Part shown: one piece after another, positions 59,266 to 64,000 of the stretch | Layout of the letters: each line of letters starts with the position of its first letter | Numbering within the stretch: the first letter of the stretch is position 1 | Assembly: GCA_963746805.1 (NCBI GenBank) | Contig: CAVVCQ010000001.1 | Coordinates: 930,001-994,000 of the forward strand | Direction: 5' to 3' | Length of the DNA stretch: 64,000 nucleotides | DNA from: DATHTC01 sp963746805 | Lineage (GTDB): Bacteria > Actinomycetota > Thermoleophilia > Gaiellales > Gaiellaceae | Translations under genes and position numbers: made by a program | Notes under the pieces: model-generated | Told to the model about the DNA's origin: nothing | The model's database searches: none | Seen by the model: the letters and a program-made list of their open reading frames with translations, nothing else

Positions 59266-59508
59266 ATGGAAGCCCTGCCCGATCTCGCCTCGCTCTCCGA
59301 CGATGACCTGAAGCAGCTCATCGACGAGCTGAAGCGGGAGGAGAACGAGGTCTCGTACCGGCGCCGCATCCTCCACGGCAAGATCGACATCCTCAAGGCT
59401 GAGCTGGTCGCCCGGCTCCAGAAGACGGGCGGGAGGAGCGTCCTCGACCAGGTCGACGTGGAGTCACTGTCGGCAATCCTCGCAGGGAGGTCGACGCCGC
59501 CGGCCTGA
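59266..59508 (+). CDS. RsiG-like small helical protein with a c-di-GMP-type motif
   Basis: This 80-residue coiled-coil protein starts at ATG 59266. Residues 26-41 read E-x3-S-x2-R-x3-H-x3-D (EENEVSYRRRILHGKID region). This is nearly the E-x3-S-x2-R-x3-Q-x3-D motif with which Streptomyces RsiG binds c-di-GMP to hold the sigma factor WhiG. The REExEVSYRRRxLHGxIDIL block is the family signature. With one motif per chain it would have to act as a dimer, as reported for deep-branching actinobacteria. No WhiG-like sigma or cyclase gene is in the window. Confidence 0.7.
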   Translation: MEALPDLASLSDDDLKQLIDELKREENEVSYRRRILHGKIDILKAELVARLQKTGGRSVLDQVDVESLSAILAGRSTPPA

Positions 59509-59601
59509 GCGTGAGATGAGCCGGCGCTCGCGCGCTGGTTTACGCCGACGAAGCAGGTATCCAGAGAAACGTGAGCCCCGCCAAAGTCTGCAGGACGTGA
59601 G

Positions 59602-60066
59602 ATGAGCCACATTTACTGCCCAGAGTGCGGCTTCCAGAACCCGGAGGCCGCGAACTACTGCGCCCGCTGCGGCGCGCACCTGCTGAAGGAGGAAGCCGGT
59701 GACACGACGCAGACGTTCACCCCTGTGGAGGACTCCGAGGAGGCAGGCATGGCCGAGGACCTCGGCATCGAGGGGCCCGCGCTCGTCGTGCGCTCCGGGG
59801 GCGGCCGCTCGGGCGAGACGTTCTTCCCGCAGGGCGACCGCACGACGATCGGGCGCTCGCCGGACTGCGGCATCTTCCTCGACGACGTCACCGTCTCCCG
59901 CCGGCACGCCGTGCTCGTCGAGGAGGACGGCGCGTTCTCGATCGAGGACCTCGGGAGCCTCAACGGCACGTTCGTCAATCGCCGCCGGATCGAGCAGGCG
60001 CAGCGGCTCAGCGACGGCGACGAGGTCCAGATCGGCAAGTACCGGCTCACGTTCATGGCGCGATGA
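59602..60066 (+). CDS. Zinc-ribbon FHA-domain protein (GarA-like)
   Basis: A 154-residue protein from ATG 59602. Residues 6-23 form a zinc ribbon (CPEC ... CARC), followed by DTTQTF (34-39), which resembles the phospho-acceptor ETTxxF segment of GarA. The FHA domain follows, with GRSPDCGIFLDDVTVSRRHA and GSLNGTFVN. In mycobacteria GarA is phosphorylated by PknB/PknG and then controls central metabolism by binding its own phosphothreonine. The stop overlaps the merR-like start (ATGA), and the garA-merR order is conserved in actinobacteria. Confidence 0.83.
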   Translation: MSHIYCPECGFQNPEAANYCARCGAHLLKEEAGDTTQTFTPVEDSEEAGMAEDLGIEGPALVVRSGGGRSGETFFPQGDRTTIGRSPDCGIFLDDVTVSRRHAVLVEEDGAFSIEDLGSLNGTFVNRRRIEQAQRLSDGDEVQIGKYRLTFMAR

Positions 60067-60767
60067 CGACCGTGACGACACCGCAGCGCGCGACTCCGCC
60101 CCCGCAGCGGCTGCTCACGATCGGTGCCGTCTGCCGTCGACTCAAGCCCGAGTTCCCGGACATCTCCATCTCGAAGATCCGCTACCTCGAGGACCAGGGG
60201 CTGCTCCAGCCGAAGCGCACGCAGGGCGGCTACCGCCTCTTCGGCGAGCAGGACGTGGAGCGGCTCCAGCGCATCCTCGAGCTGCAGCGGGACGAGTTTC
60301 TGCCGCTCCGCGTCATCCGCCAGGAACTGGACGCGGGCGGCGCGGCCGAGCGGCGGAGGCGTCGCCCGGCGGGCCTCGTCGACCGCGACGACGAGGTGTC
60401 CGCCGAGGAGCTGCTCGACCGCTCGGGGGCGTCGGCCGAGCTGCTGCGCGAGCTCGAGGACTTCGGGCTCGTCGTGGCGCGGACGGAGGCCGGCACGCGG
60501 CTCTACCCGGAGACGGACGTCGACGTCGTCACCGCCTGCACGCGCCTCGCCGCGTACGGGATCGCGCCGCGGCACCTCCGGGCCTTCCGCACGGGCAACG
60601 ACCGCATCACGGGCCTCCTCGAGTCCGTCGTGGCGCCCGCGTTGCGTGCGCGGAGCCCCGAGCGTCGGCAGGCCGGGGTGGACGACCTGCAGACGCTCGG
60701 CGAGCTGGCCCAGGAGCTCTCCCAGCTCCTCCTGTGGCGCGAGTTGCGCAACCAGGCCAGCTTGTAG
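60063..60767 (+). CDS. MerR-family transcriptional regulator
   Basis: This 234-residue regulator has an N-terminal winged helix (LLTIGAVCRRL ... SISKIRYLEDQGLLQPKRTQGGYRLF) and a long linker. The helical C-terminal domain contains SAELLRELEDFGLV and RLYPETDVDVV. It resembles the Rv1828 type that follows garA in mycobacteria. ATG 60063 overlaps the FHA stop. No metal-binding cysteines are seen, so a metal sensor role is unlikely. Confidence 0.85.
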   Translation: MTTVTTPQRATPPPQRLLTIGAVCRRLKPEFPDISISKIRYLEDQGLLQPKRTQGGYRLFGEQDVERLQRILELQRDEFLPLRVIRQELDAGGAAERRRRRPAGLVDRDDEVSAEELLDRSGASAELLRELEDFGLVVARTEAGTRLYPETDVDVVTACTRLAAYGIAPRHLRAFRTGNDRITGLLESVVAPALRARSPERRQAGVDDLQTLGELAQELSQLLLWRELRNQASL

Positions 60768-60777
60768 GCTGCGCTCC

Positions 60778-61308
60778 GTGACGGAGACGCAATCGCTCGA
60801 CCTGGCCTCGCTCGTCCGGGACGTCCCGGACTTCCCCAAGCCCGGAATCGTCTTCAAGGACATCATGCCGCTGCTCGCGAACGCCCAGGCGTTCCACCAG
60901 GCGGTCGAGGAGCTCGCCGACTGGGCCGAGCCGCGCAAGCCGGACATCGTCCTCGGGGCCGAGGCCCGCGGCTTCATCACCGGCGGCGCGCTCGCCGAGC
61001 GTCTCGGAACGGGCTTCGTCGCCGCGCGCAAGCCGGGGAAGCTGCCGTGGCGGACGGTCACGGCGAAGTACGCGCTCGAGTACGGCTTCGACGCGCTCGA
61101 GCTCCACGCGGACGCGATCGTCCAAGGCCAGCGCGTGCTCGTCCACGACGACGTGCTCGCGACCGGGGGCACCTCGGCCGCGAAGTGCGAGCTCGTCGAG
61201 CGCCTCGGCGGCGAGGTGGTCGGCGTGCTCTTCCTGATCGAGCTCGACTTCCTGCACGGCCGAGAGCGCCTGGGCGCATACGACGTGCACTCGCTCATCA
61301 CGTACTGA
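60778..61308 (+). CDS. apt: Adenine phosphoribosyltransferase
   Basis: This 176-residue purine-salvage enzyme makes AMP from adenine and PRPP. It shows the N-terminal VRDVPDFPKPGIVFKDIMPLL, the base-binding EARGFITGGALA, and the PRPP loop VLVHDDVLATGGTSAAK. It starts at GTG 60778, ten bases after the merR-like stop, and is probably transcribed with it. Confidence 0.93.
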   Translation: MTETQSLDLASLVRDVPDFPKPGIVFKDIMPLLANAQAFHQAVEELADWAEPRKPDIVLGAEARGFITGGALAERLGTGFVAARKPGKLPWRTVTAKYALEYGFDALELHADAIVQGQRVLVHDDVLATGGTSAAKCELVERLGGEVVGVLFLIELDFLHGRERLGAYDVHSLITY

Positions 61309-61364
61309 GCGAAAACCTGGGCGAAAACTCGCGGTTGCGCTCGGCGTCCGCGCTGCCGATAACA

Positions 61365-61979
61365 ATGGCGAGACGCATGTTCGACGCACTGAAGGGCACG
61401 TACCGGTTCCCGTGCCCCGCCAGGGGTGAGACGTCCGTGCGCCTGTCCGCCTTCCGCGTGCTCGACCGGTTGCCCGGCGCCGCGCATCCCGCCGTCTACC
61501 ACGTCACGTTCGCGTGCCCGTGCGGGGACGAGCACGCCGGGCTCGTGTCGCACGACGAGCTCGACTGGGCGCCGCTCGGGTTCGCGGGCGATGTCGCCTT
61601 CCTCAACCTCATGACCTCGCGGGTGGAGCACATGGGCGTCGAGCTCGGCGACCTGGCCGCACGGCGGATCACGAAGGGCGAGTGGCCGTGGAGCTTCTTC
61701 TGCTACCCCGAGGAGCGCCCGCGCCCCGTCTACCCGTCCGCGTTCTGCGTGCTCGCGCCGGGAGACCGCTCGCTCGGCGTGGCCGTCCGCTGCCCCGCCT
61801 GCCACAAGGTCTCGGTCAACCTCGTCACGCACGCGCACGTCGACCTCCCGTGGCACCACGACCGCGAGGTCGGAGTCGTCCCGCACGTCTTCGCCGACGA
61901 CGCGGCCCGCCTCGTCGAGGAGTTCCAGGCCGAGCTGTACTCGTCCGGGTTCGACGCGCGCCGCCTCTCCCTGGAGTAA
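61365..61979 (+). CDS. Hypothetical protein with several cysteine motifs
   Basis: A 204-residue soluble protein from ATG 61365 (ATG 61377 possible). Motifs include FACPCGDEHAGLVSHDELDW, GEWPWSFFCYPEERPRP and RCPACHKVSVNLVTHAHVDLPWHHDREV. The CxC and CPAC groups plus nearby histidines suggest bound zinc. It lies 56 bases after apt on the same strand. I do not recognise a family. Confidence 0.55.
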   Translation: MARRMFDALKGTYRFPCPARGETSVRLSAFRVLDRLPGAAHPAVYHVTFACPCGDEHAGLVSHDELDWAPLGFAGDVAFLNLMTSRVEHMGVELGDLAARRITKGEWPWSFFCYPEERPRPVYPSAFCVLAPGDRSLGVAVRCPACHKVSVNLVTHAHVDLPWHHDREVGVVPHVFADDAARLVEEFQAELYSSGFDARRLSLE

Positions 61980-62035
61980 CCGAACCCGGGCCGGGGCCGT
62001 TTCCCTGATGTACCCCCGGACAAGGAGAGGACGAC

Positions 62036-62692
62036 GTGTACGGCTTGACGCGCGGAACCATGACCCTGATCGGCGTGGCGGCGGCCGGCGCGCTCCTCTG
62101 GCTGGCGAGCCAGCTCGAGGCGGACGCGAACGGCGACTACTGGGCCCAGATGGCGCTCGTCGCCGGCGCCGGGCTCGTGATGGCGCTCTCACAGCTGCTG
62201 GGCGGCTGGACGAAGTGGGGCTGGCCACGGCTCTCCCCGACGGTCTTCCTGATCGGCTTCCTGCCGACGCTCGCCGCCGGCGGGCTCGTGCTCCTGGCTG
62301 CGCAGCCGGACTCGAGCGCGTGGGGCACGGGCTGGGCGGCCGACCTCGGGCTCGACGGCCTCGCCGCGGACTTCACCGCAGTCCTCCCGGCGGTCGCGTT
62401 CCTGATCGGGCTCACGTTCGGCCTTTCCTTCGACACGACCGGACCGGTCGTCGACGAGGACGAGGTCGTCGAGGAGCGGCCTGCGGTCCCGGTCGACGGG
62501 CGTGCGACCGACGAGCCCGTCACGGCCGAGCGCCACGCGCTGCGGCGTGACCGGGAGACGGCAGACAACTGGGACGACTCGACGGTCCGCGAGCGGGAGC
62601 CGGAGCCCGCCCTGGCGACCGACCGCACCGACGGAGACGCCCACACCAGGGACGAGGACGAGCCGCGCCGCCGCGGCCTCTTCCGCCGCTGA
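62036..62692 (+). CDS. Membrane protein with long charged tail, function unknown
   Basis: A 218-residue protein from GTG 62036 behind GGAGAGGACGAC. Four hydrophobic helices lie within the first 135 residues. The rest is an acidic, disordered-looking cytoplasmic tail ending RRRGLFRR. No family is recognised. It is convergent with a small membrane protein, with a hairpin between. Confidence 0.55.
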   Translation: MYGLTRGTMTLIGVAAAGALLWLASQLEADANGDYWAQMALVAGAGLVMALSQLLGGWTKWGWPRLSPTVFLIGFLPTLAAGGLVLLAAQPDSSAWGTGWAADLGLDGLAADFTAVLPAVAFLIGLTFGLSFDTTGPVVDEDEVVEERPAVPVDGRATDEPVTAERHALRRDRETADNWDDSTVREREPEPALATDRTDGDAHTRDEDEPRRRGLFRR

Positions 62693-62706
62693 CCGACTGC
62701 TTCCCG

Positions 62707-62727
62707 GCCCCGGGCGACCCCCGGGGC
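62707..62727. terminator. Hairpin between convergent genes
   Basis: An 8-bp stem GCCCCGGG/CCCGGGGC with a five-base loop lies between the stops at 62692 and 62736. It is a likely shared terminator, although no T tract is present. Confidence 0.6.
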
Positions 62728-62735
62728 GGGGGCGC

Positions 62736-62927
62736 TCAGGCCTCGGCGTCGCGCCCGTAGAGGCGCACGTACAGGAAGATCGCGAACCCCGACACGATCG
62801 ACACGATCAGTGCCGTCGCGCCCTCGACGTCCAGCGCGAGCATCCCGAAGAAGAGGAACAGGGCGAGCCCCACGGCCCAGAGGCCGGCGCTGAGGCCGGG
62901 GTCGATGCTCGGGGGCCGCAGGTGCAC
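62736..62927 (-). CDS. Small two-helix membrane protein
   Basis: A 63-residue protein from GTG 62927 with helices LSAGLWAVGLALFLFFGMLAL and ATALIVSIVSGFAIFLYV and a charged C-terminus. No family is recognised. It is followed by a hairpin and lies 39 bases downstream of the DUF4389 gene on the same strand. Confidence 0.5.
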   Translation of the reverse strand: MHLRPPSIDPGLSAGLWAVGLALFLFFGMLALDVEGATALIVSIVSGFAIFLYVRLYGRDAEA

Positions 62928-62966
62928 GGCGGCCGATGCTACACGACCGCCGTGCCCCGATTTCCG

Positions 62967-64000
62967 TCACGGATCCAGGCGGAACGGCGGGTACTCGTCC
63001 CGCATCAATGCGACGTACGCTCCGACCCGGATCGCCCACCGGCTGATCCCGACCGCCAGCCGCCAGATCTCCCGGGGGTATCGCCCGGCGAAGAGGAGCG
63101 ACGCGCCCGCTGCCAGGAACAGGACGGTGTTGACGCTGATCGAGCCGCCCTCCCAGCCGTCGGTGGCCCAGCCGACGCCCCACACGAGGAGCGAGAGGAT
63201 GACGAGGTGCGGGATCGCGAGCAGCCACTTCACGAGCACGAGACCGCGCGAGAGCCGCTCCGGGTACTCGACCGCGAGCCGCGCCGGATAGCCCGGCTCC
63301 TCGCCGAGCGAGAACGGCGGGTACCGGTCGGTGCCGATCCCGTTCGTCGCGAAGTAGGTGACGCGCCAGGTCCACCGCATCACGCCGACGTTGAACTCGA
63401 AGATCCCGCGCGGGTAGCGGCCCGTGAAGAGGATCGCGAAGAAGGCGACGATCGTCAGCACCACGAAGGCCGCCCACAGGAACCCGAGCAGGAACCAGTG
63501 GGGGATCGCGAGGAACCACTTCACAAGCCAGCGCCAACGCGACAGGCCGGGATCGAGCTCCGCATCGACCGTGACGGGGTAGGGGACGGCCGCCTCCGCT
63601 GCCGGTATCGCCGCGGCGGGGCTCGGCACCGCCGCCGCTCCCGCGCCGGGCTCGACGGGCCGGCCGCGGATGCCGAGCGTCAGCAGGAGCGCGGCGCCGC
63701 CGATGAAGAGGATCGCCGTGCCCGCCAGGCCGAGCGCGAGCCAGCCGAGCCAGTCGACCTTGCCGCCGAACTCCACGTCGGCGAGGACGCCGCGCGAGGC
63801 ATCGGCGTTCATCACCACGAGGGACCAGTCGCCCTGCTCGACGTCCCAGTTGATCGTCTGCGGGCCGCTGCCCGCGCTCGACGCGACCCAGAAGTCGTCC
63901 TCGCCGGGCGCCGCCGCGGGCGCGCCGCCGCTCTCCTGGACGTAGTCCGCGCGGAACGGGTGGTAGTCGACGTCGTCGACGACGCTCCGCGAGACGCCGT
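62967..64000 (-). CDS. DUF4389 membrane protein, 5' end outside window
   Basis: At least 344 residues are visible and the frame continues past the window edge. After an extracytoplasmic stretch and a helix (WLALGLAGTAILFIGGAALLLTLG) come two DUF4389 repeats. Each has a WLLAIPH/WFLAIPH helix, a FTGRYPR/FAGRYPR turn and a YPPF end (DRYPPFSLGEE, DEYPPFRLDP). The family is membrane-bound and uncharacterised. The N-terminal part shows a repeat-like QTINWDVEQGDWSLVVMNADAS segment. Confidence 0.78.
   Translation of the reverse strand, partial: GVSRSVVDDVDYHPFRADYVQESGGAPAAAPGEDDFWVASSAGSGPQTINWDVEQGDWSLVVMNADASRGVLADVEFGGKVDWLGWLALGLAGTAILFIGGAALLLTLGIRGRPVEPGAGAAAVPSPAAAIPAAEAAVPYPVTVDAELDPGLSRWRWLVKWFLAIPHWFLLGFLWAAFVVLTIVAFFAILFTGRYPRGIFEFNVGVMRWTWRVTYFATNGIGTDRYPPFSLGEEPGYPARLAVEYPERLSRGLVLVKWLLAIPHLVILSLLVWGVGWATDGWEGGSISVNTVLFLAAGASLLFAGRYPREIWRLAVGISRWAIRVGAYVALMRDEYPPFRLDP

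Noticed and set aside
1..64000. CRISPR array, insertion sequence or toxin-antitoxin pair
   Set aside because: No regularly spaced repeats, no terminal inverted repeats with a transposase, and no convincing small toxin/antitoxin gene pair were seen on either strand.

Overview
The window is about 64 kb of very GC-rich DNA. It is densely coded, with many GTG starts and many 1-4 base start/stop overlaps. Gene content points to a high-GC actinobacterium, and most likely the deep-branching Thermoleophilia (Gaiella/Solirubrobacter side). Indicators are a Tad/Flp pilus locus without a secretin, a GarA-like FHA gene next to a MerR gene near pgsA, an RsiG-like protein, an SthA transhydrogenase and many NarL-type response regulators. 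The taxon is inferred from these families, not from a marker tree. I see no rRNA, CRISPR array, insertion sequence, integrase or origin. One intact tRNA gene, tRNA-Pro(GGG), is present.

Layout. 0-6 kb: the end of sthA, then a leftward operon of a holin-like membrane protein, a threonine-dehydratase-like gene with a frameshift, and a heterodimeric ABC exporter. 6-13 kb: a GH13 protein, a GH63-like glucosidase, a large ATPase/LuxR regulator and a secreted cupin. 13.5-18 kb: ftsH, an ECF sigma factor and small zinc or DUF proteins. 18-31 kb: an epoxide hydrolase lacking a start codon beside a tRNA-Pro remnant, a fibronectin-III protein, a cupin and an alcohol dehydrogenase. This stretch also holds a histidine kinase/response regulator pair upstream of a tightly overlapping MMPL transporter - hydrolase - membrane protein - SRPBCC operon. 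31-33 kb: tRNA-Pro followed by a looser accessory stretch with a collagen-repeat protein. 33-37 kb: a regulatory cluster of two response regulators, a histidine kinase and small proteins. 37-41.5 kb: a MoxR ATPase, a GT39-like membrane glycosyltransferase and a PAP2 enzyme.

41.9-50.9 kb is a complete-looking leftward Tad/Flp operon: flp, tadE, tadG, cpaB, cpaE, cpaF, a VWA-tadB fusion and tadC. It is flanked on both sides by paralogous small membrane proteins and by NarL-type regulators accompanied by a second small-protein family. 51-56 kb holds DUF192, GlsB-like, GH99-like, thioredoxin and HutF-like genes. 56-61.3 kb is a rightward block: pgsA, a nucleotidyltransferase fused to a degenerate phosphohexomutase, an RsiG-like protein, a zinc-ribbon FHA protein, merR and apt. 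The window ends in membrane proteins of unknown role and a truncated DUF4389 gene.

At least five otherwise well-conserved genes carry single-base frameshifts, mostly +1. That rate is more typical of consensus sequence errors than of natural decay, so those genes may be intact in the organism. The most interesting leads are the VWA-TadB fusion, the paired small-protein modules beside response regulators around the pilus locus, the structured flp leader, the RsiG-like c-di-GMP motif, the pseudo-phosphomutase domain, the MMPL operon, and the tRNA-Pro remnant abutting a start-less epoxide hydrolase.
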